Source: Olsenella sp. oral taxon 807 (GTDB lineage Bacteria; Actinomycetota; Coriobacteriia; Coriobacteriales; Atopobiaceae). Taken from it: a stretch of DNA of 64,000 nt. The position numbers were made by a program, and so were the translations under genes. The stretch lies in contig NZ_CP012069.2 of assembly GCF_001189515.2 (NCBI RefSeq), positions 1,240,001-1,304,000 of the forward strand, given 5' to 3'. Positions 16,490-25,648 of this stretch are shown here, one piece after another (within the stretch, counting starts at the first letter, position 1; each line of letters begins with the position of its first letter). Below the pieces are notes generated by a model, which had not been told where the DNA came from, did no database searches, and saw only the letters and a program-made list of their open reading frames with translations.

Positions 16490-17227
16490 ATGGGCCCGTG
16501 CGAAGAGGACATGCTTTGTGACGAGAGGTGCTCAGATCTTGCCGATGGTATGCGCGTGGCCTCGCATGAGGTAGTGGGAGAGCGACTCGCTGGACATCAT
16601 ATGAGGGAAGGAGCTCGCGCGGCGTTCAAGACGAGGAAGAGTGCCAAGACACGTGGACGTATCATGGAGGCTGCCTCTAGGCTCATGGTCGAGCGCCATG
16701 GCATGCACTTCAACATGAGCGAGGTTTCCGAACGCTGTCGCATGTCAAAGGGTTCCCTCTACTATTACTTTCAGGACAAGGACGATCTGGTGGAGGCCAT
16801 CTTCAGCAGGGAGGTCGAGGGCTTCGTCAACACCCTTGAGATGATGGTGACACGGGCGGCGTCCGCGCATGAGGCGATCCGTGCCCTCTGCTGCGAGTAC
16901 GAACGGGCCATTGCAGAGAACGGGCCTCTGACCCTGGCCATGGCCCGTGAGCTCATTCATGTCCGCGATGGGACCATCAAGGAGATAGAGGCTCATTTCA
17001 TGCGGGTCATTGCACTTATTGCCGCTCAGCTCGAGCGCGGCAAAGAGGAAGGGATCGTCCGGCGTGACGTGGACGCGCAACTTGCCGCCATGTCGCTCTG
17101 CGGTGCCTTGAGTTTTGCCGCGATGCGCTCATCACTCGCGGGTCCTGTGCGTGGAGAAGTCGAAGGTCTTGGCACGCGCATCTTCACCCAGCTCGCGCAG
17201 GGCATTGGTCCTAGCCAGGGAGGGTAA
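16490..17227 (+). CDS. TetR/AcrR family transcriptional regulator
   Basis: 245 residues. The TetR DNA-binding domain spans about residues 48-100: KTRGRIMEAASRLMVERHG, then the helix-turn-helix SEVSERCRMSKGSLYYYFQDKDDL. The C-terminal helical part (about 100-240) would bind a ligand and dimerise. It is encoded 31 nt after the YhgE/Pip gene in the same direction, so it probably regulates that operon; the palindrome at 12746-12770 is a candidate target. The first ~45 residues are an unusual extension, and a start at an internal Met (residue 21 or 38) is possible. Confidence 0.88.
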   Translation: MGPCEEDMLCDERCSDLADGMRVASHEVVGERLAGHHMREGARAAFKTRKSAKTRGRIMEAASRLMVERHGMHFNMSEVSERCRMSKGSLYYYFQDKDDLVEAIFSREVEGFVNTLEMMVTRAASAHEAIRALCCEYERAIAENGPLTLAMARELIHVRDGTIKEIEAHFMRVIALIAAQLERGKEEGIVRRDVDAQLAAMSLCGALSFAAMRSSLAGPVRGEVEGLGTRIFTQLAQGIGPSQGG

Positions 17228-17283
17228 CATGGCTGCATGAGACAGCGAGTCTAACCTGACCGCTCGGCAAGGAAGGACATGCC

Positions 17284-18537
17284 ATGCCACACAGGAACTA
17301 CCTCTTCACCTCGGAGTCAGTGACCGAGGGGCATCCCGACAAGATCTGTGACCAGGTTTCGGATGCAGTTCTCGACGCGATTCTCGAGAAGGAGGCCCGT
17401 CTTGAGAGAGAAGGTTATGTCTCACCAACGGGGGTGCCCGCACGGCTCAGTGACGTTCGCGTCGCCTGCGAGACCTTTGCCACGACGGGCACCATCGCCG
17501 TCATGGGGGAGATTCGCACCCAGGCCTACGTTGATGTGCAGGCCATCGTGCGAGAGACGCTGCGTGAGATAGGCTATGACCGCGCGAAGTATGGCTTTGA
17601 CTGTGATACCTGCGGCGTCATCAACATGATCCATGGGCAATCGCCTGATATCGCCCAGGGCGTGGACGGCACCTTCGCCCGCGCGAACGACCATGATGAG
17701 GCGGAGCGGATCGGCGCAGGTGACCAGGGCATGATGTTCGGCTACGCCACAGACGAGACCGACGTCCTCATGCCCATGCCCATCCACCTTGCGCATGGCC
17801 TCGCACGCCAACTTGCCGAGGTCCGCCGCAACTCGACGCTTCCCTACCTGCGCCCCGACGGCAAGACTCAGGTCACAGTCAGATACGAGGATGACCGTCC
17901 CGTCGAGGTTAGCGCCATCGTCGTCTCGGCCCAGCACGACGAGAGGGTCGGGCAACTCCAGATCCACGAGGACGTTACCAGGAAGGTCATCGCCCCCGTT
18001 CTCGATGAGGCAAACATCGCCTGGAAGGACGCCACGATATACGTGAACCCCACGGGCCGTTTCGTCGTGGGCGGCCCGATGGGAGATACCGGCCTCACGG
18101 GCCGCAAGATCATCGTAGACAGCTATGGTGGCATGGGCCGGCACGGTGGGGGCGCCTTCTCGGGCAAGGACCCCACCAAGGTGGATCGCTCGGCTGCCTA
18201 CGCCGCCCGTTGGGTCGCCAAGAACATCGTCGCCGCTGGTCTCGCTAGGAGGTGTGAGGTCCAGCTTGCCTATGCGATAGGTGTCGCTCGGCCCCTCTCC
18301 ATCATGGTCGACAGCTTTGGGACGGGCGCGGTTGATGACTTCGCGCTTGATAGGGCCGTGGCCGAGGTCTTCGACCTCAGGCCAGGGGCCATCATCCGTG
18401 ACCTTGACTTGCGCCGGCCCATCTTCAAAAAGACAGCTGCCTACGGGCACTTTGGCCGCGTCGATCCCGATTTTAGCTGGGAGGCAACCGACCGTGTGGA
18501 CGAGCTGAGGGCCGCTGCCGGGGGTCGTGTGCGATAG
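17284..18537 (+). CDS. metK: S-adenosylmethionine synthase
   Basis: 417-residue methionine adenosyltransferase, which makes S-adenosylmethionine from methionine and ATP in the cytoplasm. Signatures are intact: [15 protein letters not shown] at the N terminus, [12 protein letters not shown] near residue 144 and [16 protein letters not shown] near 287. It is slightly longer than the usual ~395 residues because of a short insertion near residue 35-50. GGAAGGA precedes ATG 17284. No SAM riboswitch is visible in the 56-nt upstream gap. A G/C-rich hairpin (AGGGCTC/GAGCCCT, 18536-18554) follows the stop but lacks a T-run. Confidence 0.97.
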   Translation: MPHRNYLFTSESVTEGHPDKICDQVSDAVLDAILEKEARLEREGYVSPTGVPARLSDVRVACETFATTGTIAVMGEIRTQAYVDVQAIVRETLREIGYDRAKYGFDCDTCGVINMIHGQSPDIAQGVDGTFARANDHDEAERIGAGDQGMMFGYATDETDVLMPMPIHLAHGLARQLAEVRRNSTLPYLRPDGKTQVTVRYEDDRPVEVSAIVVSAQHDERVGQLQIHEDVTRKVIAPVLDEANIAWKDATIYVNPTGRFVVGGPMGDTGLTGRKIIVDSYGGMGRHGGGAFSGKDPTKVDRSAAYAARWVAKNIVAAGLARRCEVQLAYAIGVARPLSIMVDSFGTGAVDDFALDRAVAEVFDLRPGAIIRDLDLRRPIFKKTAAYGHFGRVDPDFSWEATDRVDELRAAAGGRVR

Positions 18538-18679
18538 GGCTCTACGGGAGCCCTGCGGGCGCGCGGGCGCGCCTCCCAAAGGATTTGACATGCCCTCACG
18601 GAGCTGCGACTGGTTGTGTCGTCTGCGCTTGCTAAGATTAAGGTGCCGTACCTGATACGATCGAAGTGAGGAGAGCAGC

Positions 18680-20137
18680 ATGGCAAATCCGTTGAGTTCC
18701 GATCTTGACTCCCTGCGCAGGGTGATGGAGAAGCTTGCCACCCCAGGTCGCTATGCACAGACGTTCCACCTTGTGCCACCCGTTGGCTGGCTCAACGACC
18801 CCAATGGCCTCTGTCAGCTGAAAGATACCTATCATGCCTACTTTCAGTATTCGCCCTTCAACCCCGAGGGCGGCGTCAAGATGTGGGGACACTCAACGAG
18901 CCGGGACCTCGTGAGGTGGGACTACGCGGGCATCGCCCTCTATCCGGACCAACCCTTCGACGTAAGCGGCGTCTACTCAGGCTGCGCCTATGTGGAGGAC
19001 GGCACCATGCACGTCTTCTACACGGGCAATGTGAAGCGTGAGGACAGCGATGGCTATGACTACGTGACGAGCGGCCGGGAGGCCAACACCATACATGTGA
19101 CGAGCACGGACGGCAAGAACTTCAGCCGCAAGCGCCCCGTGATGACCAACGAGGATTATCCCTCAGATGACACGAGGCACGTCCGTGATCCCAAGGTGTT
19201 TCGCCAGGATGGTCGCTACCTCATGGTGCAGGGCGCTCGTCGCAAGGACGACCAGGGGGAGGTCCTCGTCTTTAACTCAGACAACCTCAAGGACTGGAAG
19301 CTCGCGAATCGCGTGAGCACCGACTATCCCTTTGGCTATATGTGGGAGTGCCCGGACTACTTCGAGCTTCCCGATACCGGCGAGCGGGCGATCAGCAGGA
19401 GGGTCAAGGTGCTGAGCGTCTCGCCCCAGGGACTGAGAGGGCAGGACTGGGATCGTCGCAACGTCTATCAGAGTGGCTACTTCGTACTGCGCGGCGACCT
19501 TCTGGGCGAGTCGTACCTGCTTCCCTTCGCGCTATGGGACGCCGGCTTCGACTTCTATGCACCGCAGACCTTCCAGACCAACGACGGTAGGCGCATACTC
19601 ATAGGCTGGATGGGCATGCCCGACACGAAGGAGTACACCAACCTCACCCTGCGCGACGGCTGGCAGCACTGCTTCACGATTGCGCGCGCGGTCAGCGCCC
19701 ATAATGGGCGCGTGCTCCAATGGCCCGTACAGGAGCTTGAGGGCTTCCGCACCAACGAGAGGTCCAAGGAAAACGAGCTTACTGCCGAGGGGACGAGGGC
19801 CTTTGACCTCATGGTCGAGGGGATAGCCGAGAGGGGCGACGTGCTTCGTGCGCGCATCGCAGAAGAGCTCTTGCTCACCTGGGGTGGTGGCATCTTCGAG
19901 CTGCGCTTCTGCGATGAGTCGATGGATTCGGTCGGCGCCGGGAGAAAGGTCCGCTACGAGAGGTTGGACGAGCTTCGCAACGTGCGAATCGTAGGTGATG
20001 TCTCCTCCATCGAGATCTTCGTGAATGATGGGGAGCTCACGTTCTCGACGCGCTACTATCCCAAGGAGTACGGCGTGCACGTCGAGAGTCCCGGCTCCAA
20101 GATCACGCTCTGGGACATCGACGTGGCTCATTCATAG
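18680..20137 (+). CDS. Glycoside hydrolase family 32 (sucrose-6-phosphate hydrolase / invertase type)
   Basis: 485-residue cytoplasmic beta-fructosidase; no signal peptide. The three catalytic motifs of GH32 are present: WLNDPNG (nucleophile Asp, about residue 38), RDP (transition-state stabiliser, about 169) and ECPD (acid/base Glu, about 223). The C-terminal beta-sandwich follows residue ~340. It would cleave sucrose, sucrose 6-phosphate or short fructans to feed glycolysis. No PTS or sugar permease gene is adjacent, so the physiological substrate is open. GAGGAG precedes ATG 18680. It stands alone between metK and priA, which are often close in related bacteria. Confidence 0.92.
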   Translation: MANPLSSDLDSLRRVMEKLATPGRYAQTFHLVPPVGWLNDPNGLCQLKDTYHAYFQYSPFNPEGGVKMWGHSTSRDLVRWDYAGIALYPDQPFDVSGVYSGCAYVEDGTMHVFYTGNVKREDSDGYDYVTSGREANTIHVTSTDGKNFSRKRPVMTNEDYPSDDTRHVRDPKVFRQDGRYLMVQGARRKDDQGEVLVFNSDNLKDWKLANRVSTDYPFGYMWECPDYFELPDTGERAISRRVKVLSVSPQGLRGQDWDRRNVYQSGYFVLRGDLLGESYLLPFALWDAGFDFYAPQTFQTNDGRRILIGWMGMPDTKEYTNLTLRDGWQHCFTIARAVSAHNGRVLQWPVQELEGFRTNERSKENELTAEGTRAFDLMVEGIAERGDVLRARIAEELLLTWGGGIFELRFCDESMDSVGAGRKVRYERLDELRNVRIVGDVSSIEIFVNDGELTFSTRYYPKEYGVHVESPGSKITLWDIDVAHS

Positions 20138-20261
20138 CTGATGTAGAACCGTGATGGCGAGCGACTTGCCCATTGCCTGTTGTCCCGTCACGCCCCTGTA
20201 CTCAGCCTGTATCTTACCAGTCTCTGCCAAGAGTCTCTAAGAGTCCCTCAAGAGAGAGGAC

Positions 20262-22574
20262 ATGTCCTTCGTGCGCTTCGCGTCCATCGTGCCTGACATA
20301 GCCACCCGTGCCATAGACCATGCCTTCGACTACCTCGTGCCCGAAAGGCTCGAGAGGAGCTGTACGGTCGGCGCGACGGTACTCGTGACGTTCTCGCACC
20401 GAGACGTCGTGGGCTATGTCATCGATCTGAAGGATGAACCTTCCCAAGGTCTTGCCCCCGAGAGGGTCCTTCCCGTGCGGCGCGTACTCGCAGAGTCTGC
20501 CTTCGACGAGCACTCGGCGTGCGTGGCCCAATGGATCTCGCGCGAGTATGCCTGCACGCTGCCCGATGCGATCCGTCCCTTTCTTGCGCCTGGTCAGACC
20601 ATGAGGGTCAGGCGCAAGAAAGAGGGCGATCCCTGGCAGTTGGTGGTCGAGAGGAGCGGTCCTGTGGACGAGCGCTGGGTGACGCTCACGCCGGCTGCGA
20701 GGGACTTCAAGCCTCGTCCCCACGCGAGCAGGCAGCGCCTCGTCTTGGCCGCCCTCAGGGACGGGGCGCAGCGCATGGCAGAGCTTTCGGCGACGCTGCC
20801 CGGAAGCGCGGGCACGGTGAGCACGCTCGCAAAGAGGGGCGTCGTGCGCGTCGAGGCCAGACGTCGTGTGCGCGGCGGGGACGTAACGCGCCTCTCCTCC
20901 GCCAAGGCCAAGCGTCCCAGGCAGCTGACGGCGGATCAAGAGGGGGCCATCGAGGCCATACGCGCAGCGAGATGCCGGGGACACGGAGAGGTCGTGCTCG
21001 TGGATGGTGTCACAGGCTCGGGGAAGACGGAGGTCTACCTGAGCGCCATCGAGGAGTCACTCAGCGATGGGAAGGGCGCCATCGTACTCGTGCCCGAGAT
21101 CTCGCTCACGGCCCAGACGGTCGGACGCTTTCGCTCACGCTTCGGTGACGACGTCGCCATCCTGCACTCCAGACTCTCGTCTGGCGAGCGCTTCGACCAG
21201 TGGGATCTGGTGCGAGAGGGCCACGCACGCGTTGTGGTGGGAGCCCGCTCGGCACTCTTTGCGCCCCTCTCCACGCTGGGCCTCATCATCATCGATGAGG
21301 AGCACGAGGGATCATACAAACAGGACTGCGCGCCGCGCTACCACGCCCGTGAGGTTGCCGCCCGCCTAGCCCAGGAGCGGGGGTGCGCGCTCGTGCTCGG
21401 TTCGGCGACGCCCTCTCTCGAGAGCCTTGAGCGCTGTGGTCAGGGCAGCTGGGGTGGATCCAACTGGGTGCATGTGTCGATGCCAAGGCGCGTGGGCACG
21501 GCACGGCTGCCCGAGATCCGCGTCGTGGACATGACCCGACAGTTCGCCGCAGGGGGTCGTTCTGTCTTCTCGCGCCCGCTTGCCGAGGCGCTCGAGGGGA
21601 TGGCGGCGCGACAAGAGAAGGCCGTGCTCCTACTCAATCGGCGAGGTTTCGCGAACTTCCTGATGTGTCGTGAGTGCGGGGCCGTCCCGGAGTGCCCGCA
21701 CTGCTCCTGCGCCCTCACCTACCACGAGAGGACGCACGCCCTCATGTGCCATAGCTGTGGCAGGAGCTGGCCCGTGCGCGCCTACCCGGACCCCGCGACT
21801 CGCTGCCCCAACTGCAAGAGCCGCTACATGGGTGCCTATGGGGTGGGCACCCAGCGCGTCGAGGACGAGCTCAAGGGGCTTCTGGGTGACTCTGCCGAGG
21901 TCATTCGCATGGACGCTGACTCCACCAAGGGGAAGGGCACCCACCAGAGGCTGCTCGAGCGCTTTGACGGCGCGAGTTGCGCCGTGTTGCTCGGCACGCA
22001 GATGATTGCAAAGGGTCTTGACTTTCCCGAGGTGACGCTCGTGGGGGTCATCAATGCCGACACGACGCTCAAATTGCCCGACTTCCGTGCGGCCGAGCGC
22101 ACCTATGATCTCCTCGAGCAGGTGGCGGGACGCGCCGGCAGGGGAGAGCGCGCCGGTGAGGTCATCATCCAGACCTACTGGGCGGGGCATCCTGCCATCC
22201 AGGCCGTGCTTAAGCATGAGCGCGACGTCTTTTTGGGTCCGGAGCTCAGGGAGCGGAGGGAAGGTTCCTACCCACCCTTTGGCAGGCTCGCCAACATCAC
22301 GCTCTGGGGGCTGAGCGCAGAGGCAGTCCGATGCGGCAGCAGTTCCGTTGCTGCCATCGTGCGCGAGAAGGTCGGGTCCTCACGTGGCTGGGAGGTCTTG
22401 GGGCCCGCCGATTGTCTCAAGGCCCGTGTCAAGGATCGGGTACGTAGGCATGTGATGGTGAAGGCCCCTGTCAACGCAAGCGTCGGAGAGCTACTCGCGC
22501 ACTCGGTAAGGGAGGCCGCCATCCCTCGCGGCGTGAGCGTCGCCATCGATGTCGATGCCTACGACCTGATGTGA
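20262..22574 (+). CDS. priA: Primosomal protein N' (replication restart helicase PriA)
   Basis: 770-residue 3'-5' DNA helicase that reloads the replisome at stalled forks. An N-terminal 3'-DNA-binding domain (residues 1-110) and winged helix precede the helicase core: Walker A GVTGSGKTEVYL (about 248), DEEH box (about 345), QVAGRAGRG motif VI. Eight Cys in CxxC pairs (about residues 468-525: CRECG, CPHC, CHSCG, CPNC) form the two zinc sites inserted in the core. All key residues are intact. GAGAGAGGA precedes ATG 20262. An unrelated reverse-strand ATPase gene separates it from def. Confidence 0.96.
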   Translation: MSFVRFASIVPDIATRAIDHAFDYLVPERLERSCTVGATVLVTFSHRDVVGYVIDLKDEPSQGLAPERVLPVRRVLAESAFDEHSACVAQWISREYACTLPDAIRPFLAPGQTMRVRRKKEGDPWQLVVERSGPVDERWVTLTPAARDFKPRPHASRQRLVLAALRDGAQRMAELSATLPGSAGTVSTLAKRGVVRVEARRRVRGGDVTRLSSAKAKRPRQLTADQEGAIEAIRAARCRGHGEVVLVDGVTGSGKTEVYLSAIEESLSDGKGAIVLVPEISLTAQTVGRFRSRFGDDVAILHSRLSSGERFDQWDLVREGHARVVVGARSALFAPLSTLGLIIIDEEHEGSYKQDCAPRYHAREVAARLAQERGCALVLGSATPSLESLERCGQGSWGGSNWVHVSMPRRVGTARLPEIRVVDMTRQFAAGGRSVFSRPLAEALEGMAARQEKAVLLLNRRGFANFLMCRECGAVPECPHCSCALTYHERTHALMCHSCGRSWPVRAYPDPATRCPNCKSRYMGAYGVGTQRVEDELKGLLGDSAEVIRMDADSTKGKGTHQRLLERFDGASCAVLLGTQMIAKGLDFPEVTLVGVINADTTLKLPDFRAAERTYDLLEQVAGRAGRGERAGEVIIQTYWAGHPAIQAVLKHERDVFLGPELRERREGSYPPFGRLANITLWGLSAEAVRCGSSSVAAIVREKVGSSRGWEVLGPADCLKARVKDRVRRHVMVKAPVNASVGELLAHSVREAAIPRGVSVAIDVDAYDLM

Positions 22575-22730
22575 GCGTATGGGCACGCCTGATGACGCGG
22601 GCTCGAAGAGCGTTGCACACGTCATTGGCCGAAGCGGCCGCAGGGACTTGGGACCTCGGGTTGTCCTGTCAGCTCTGCCGCGTCTTACGAGAGGCGGATG
22701 CTTTCACCGGTAGGTTTTCTTGCAACGCGA

Positions 22731-23840
22731 CTACCCCTTCTGCTCTACAAGGAACTCGCGCATGGACGGAAGCTCAAACCCCACAGACCTGCTGCCTCGC
22801 ATACCGATGATACCGTGTTCAAGGAGTCGGTTTTTGTACTGGGTGGCGTATGAGTTCGTTTTACCCAGACGCCTTGCGATAGTGCTCAGCAGGCTGTCTC
22901 CTTCGTCCTGCAACATCGCTTGCAGGAAGCGTCTGTCCATGGGTGAGAGCTCCTGGTAGCTGGGGAGCAGGATCCGCGTCTTGAACTCCTCTGTCGCAAG
23001 ACGGATTCCCCTGCGCGCCCGTGCGTCCTTGATGTCTTTGGAGGTCCCTCCCTCCTCCCACATGTTGAAGCCGACGAGCTGCATCATGAAGGGAAAGCCG
23101 CCGATGGCATGCACGGCCTCCTCGATGACACCGTCGCTGACCGAGCGACCCGACTGGGCGAAGGTATCGCGCAGCGCCCGCTCGATTTCGTGGTCAGCTA
23201 TCCTGCCAAGGCGGATGGACTCCGCCCTGCGCAGGAACGAGACCGACTTGTCGTTCAGAAGCAGCGACACGTTATGGGGAAGTCCCGCCATGAGGAGCGC
23301 GACCCTGCGCTCCTCACGTACGAAGAGCTGGTAGGCAGAGGTAAGCTGGATGAGCTCGTCAAGGCGTGGCGTTATCTCATCGATGGTCATGAGCAAGCCC
23401 ACGCCCTTCTCGGCAAGACGGTCAAGGAGGACGCTCATCCTCGTGCGCCAGCCGGGCGTGGTCGTCTCGCTGTGAGAGATGCCCACCGACATGGGGCCGA
23501 TGCCCAAGCTCGAGATGCGTTTCGTCCGCAGCGTCATGTCGATGACGTGATCTGCTTGCCGGCAGGACTGCTCATACGCCTCCTCAAGCAGGCCAGGAAG
23601 GGAGACAAGGCTCACCGAGACCCAGCCTCGCTCTCGTGCCTGGGCTTCTGCGAATGTGAGGAGGGCGGTCTTTCCAGTTCCTCTGGCACCGGAGATGACA
23701 GATGTCAGGATGGGTCTGCGTGAGGCGGACGAGAAGGACCTGCCGAGTTCTTGGATGACCTGTGCACGTCCCGCCATGATGAGGGGAACCTCACCAAAGC
23801 TCGGCGTGAAGGGATTATCCCCGACATGTTCATAGGCCAT
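22731..23840 (-). CDS. AAA ATPase with C-terminal winged helix (Orc1/Cdc6-like, NACHT-like family)
   Basis: 369 residues. N-terminal PFTPSFGEVPLIMAGR precedes Walker A SGARGTGKTALL (about 50-60); Walker B is LLMTIDE (about 149-155); sensor-like LMAGLPHNV follows. The C-terminal part (about 280-369: LSPMDRRFLQAMLQDEG, ATQYKNRLLEHGIIG) is a winged helix. This ATP-binding family is common in actinobacteria, frequently single copy or island-borne; the role is unknown. It is transcribed against its neighbours and sits between priA and def. The upstream region has a repeated GGTATAAAAG just before GGAGG and ATG 23840. Confidence 0.8.
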   Translation of the reverse strand: MAYEHVGDNPFTPSFGEVPLIMAGRAQVIQELGRSFSSASRRPILTSVISGARGTGKTALLTFAEAQARERGWVSVSLVSLPGLLEEAYEQSCRQADHVIDMTLRTKRISSLGIGPMSVGISHSETTTPGWRTRMSVLLDRLAEKGVGLLMTIDEITPRLDELIQLTSAYQLFVREERRVALLMAGLPHNVSLLLNDKSVSFLRRAESIRLGRIADHEIERALRDTFAQSGRSVSDGVIEEAVHAIGGFPFMMQLVGFNMWEEGGTSKDIKDARARRGIRLATEEFKTRILLPSYQELSPMDRRFLQAMLQDEGDSLLSTIARRLGKTNSYATQYKNRLLEHGIIGMRGSRSVGFELPSMREFLVEQKG

Positions 23841-24173
23841 GGACTCCGCCTCCTTGATCCCTTTTATACCTCTTGATTTCTTTTATACCCTGCGACAGTC
23901 TCGAGTGGACATGTGACAGGGGATCGATGGCACAAGGAGGTCGGGGTCTGCCGACGACCACGTGGGCAGGACGGCTGCTCATCGAAGCCTGCGGTGACTG
24001 AGCGACCCTCTGCGTACCCGTGCTCGAGAGAAGCCATGCCTTTCGCATGGACCTGCACCAATGCGAGGCCTCTCTCAGTCATGGGAGGGTAGAAATATGG
24101 GCGTGACAACGGCAAGGACACTCTGCGGGCGCACGGGCTAAGCCTCGCGCCCGGTATGATCGGAAGGTGACCC
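23841..24173. other. Divergent intergenic region between the AAA ATPase and def
   Basis: 333 bases with no convincing gene. On the reverse strand, two GGTATAAAAG copies 20 bp apart lie 30-60 nt before the ATPase start and may include its -10 element. GGAAGGTG at 24161-24168 is the ribosome-binding site of def. No riboswitch or terminator was recognised. Confidence 0.45.
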
Positions 24174-24725
24174 ATGGCTGGTCTGAATGACATCGTCTGC
24201 GCTCCCGATGACAGGCTTCAGACGGAGTGCGAACCCATCGAGAAGGTCGGCTCGAAGGTCAAGGCACTCGCCAAGCGCATGCTCAAGGACATGTACGCTG
24301 CGGAGGGTTGTGGCTTGGCAGCGCCTCAGGTGGGGGAGCTCGTCCAGCTCATCGTCATAGACGTCGATTACTCCGGGGGGACCAAGAACCCCTACGTGCT
24401 CATCAACCCGAGGATCGTCACCGCTGATGGCCCCGAGCGCGAGACAAGCGAGGGTTGCCTGTCATTTCCGGGCATCAGTGTCAGCGTCAAGCGCCCGAGC
24501 CACGTGATCGTCGAGGCACGTGACCTCAAGGGGGAGCTCATGCGCTACGAGGCCCAAGACAACCTCCTCACCGTCTGCCTGCAGCACGAGATCGACCACA
24601 TACACGGTATCACGATGATCGACCACCTCTCGCCCGCAAAGCGCGTCGCTGCGATGCGTGAGTACCAAGAAGCGTTGGCCGCAGGTGCCCGCCCCGGCGA
24701 CACCAAGGTCACGAAGGAGGGATAG
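24174..24725 (+). CDS. def: Peptide deformylase
   Basis: 183-residue metalloenzyme that removes the formyl group from nascent N-formylmethionine. Its three motifs are intact: GCGLAAPQ (about residue 44), EGCLSFPG (about 92; metal-binding Cys) and HEIDH (about 137; HEXXH metal site and catalytic Glu). It begins the def-fmt-rsmB operon; the stop lies 7 nt before the fmt start. It pairs functionally with fmt, which adds the formyl group. Confidence 0.97.
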   Translation: MAGLNDIVCAPDDRLQTECEPIEKVGSKVKALAKRMLKDMYAAEGCGLAAPQVGELVQLIVIDVDYSGGTKNPYVLINPRIVTADGPERETSEGCLSFPGISVSVKRPSHVIVEARDLKGELMRYEAQDNLLTVCLQHEIDHIHGITMIDHLSPAKRVAAMREYQEALAAGARPGDTKVTKEG

Positions 24726-24732
24726 AGCTGCC

Positions 24733-25647
24733 ATGCGCATCGTGTTCATGGGCACGCCCGACTTCGCCGTCCCCTCGTTTCAGGAGCTTGCTCGCACCCA
24801 TGAGGTCTCCCTTGTCCTCACGAGGCCTGATGCGGTACGCGGCAGAGGCAGGCGGCTTGAGCCCTCGCCGGTCAAGGCTGAGGCGCGCCGTCTTGGTGTC
24901 CCCGTCATCGAGGCCACGCGCATATCGCGTGACGTTCTTGAGGCCGTTCGCGTCGCGTGTCCGGACGCCATCTGCGTGGTGGCGTTTGGCGCCATCCTGC
25001 CCGACGAGCTCCTTGCCCTGCCTCCGCTCGGCTGTCTGAACGTCCATGGGTCCCTTCTGCCTCGCTGGCGTGGGGCAGCCCCCATACAGCGCGCCATTCT
25101 CGCGGGTGACGCACGCGTGGGCGTCTCCATCATGCGCATAGTCCACGAGCTCGACGCGGGCGCCTATTGCGCCCAGGCCTCGGTCGAGCTGGGGGAGAGA
25201 GGCTGCGCCGAGCTCATGGGCGAGCTTGCCCGCCTCGGCGCCCGCGAGCTTGCGGACACCCTAAGGAAGCTCGAGGGTGGCGATGACCTGCGTTGGGTCG
25301 AGCAGGACGAGGCCAAGGCCAGCTATGCAACCAAGATCGACAAGTCCGAGATGCTCCTTGCGCCTGACGAGGGCGCGCTCGCCAACAGGCGTCGGGTCCA
25401 GGCGTCCCTTGACGCCGCGCCCGCTCGCTGCAGGGTGGGCGAGCGCGGCGTGAGAGTGCTCGACGCCCGCGTGAGCGACGAGGATGTGAGAGCGGGCATC
25501 GTACAGTCTGCTAAAGGGCACGTGCTTTTGGGCTGTGCCGAGGGTTCCCTTGAGCTCCTGTCAGTGAAGCCCGATGGCAAGCGCCAGATGAAGGCAGCTG
25601 CCTGGGCATCCGGACTCAGGGGCGAGCTTAGCTGGGACGCCGGCTAG
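24733..25647 (+). CDS. fmt: Methionyl-tRNA formyltransferase
   Basis: 304-residue enzyme that formylates initiator Met-tRNA with 10-formyl-tetrahydrofolate. The Rossmann domain begins MRIVFMGTPDFAVPSF; the catalytic stretch NVHGSLLPRWRGAAPIQR is near residue 100, and an OB-fold C-terminal domain follows residue ~205. GGAGG of the def end lies 11 nt before ATG 24733; a longer reading from 24658 overlaps def and is Arg-rich. Stop and rsmB start are separated by 1 nt, which suggests coupled translation. Confidence 0.96.
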   Translation: MRIVFMGTPDFAVPSFQELARTHEVSLVLTRPDAVRGRGRRLEPSPVKAEARRLGVPVIEATRISRDVLEAVRVACPDAICVVAFGAILPDELLALPPLGCLNVHGSLLPRWRGAAPIQRAILAGDARVGVSIMRIVHELDAGAYCAQASVELGERGCAELMGELARLGARELADTLRKLEGGDDLRWVEQDEAKASYATKIDKSEMLLAPDEGALANRRRVQASLDAAPARCRVGERGVRVLDARVSDEDVRAGIVQSAKGHVLLGCAEGSLELLSVKPDGKRQMKAAAWASGLRGELSWDAG

Positions 25648-25648
25648 C

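Noticed and set aside
17228-17283. SAM riboswitch before metK
   Set aside because: The gap is only 56 nt and has no S-box-like pairing.
18536-18554. Terminator after metK
   Set aside because: A 7-bp stem is present but no T-run follows; mentioned only within the metK entry.
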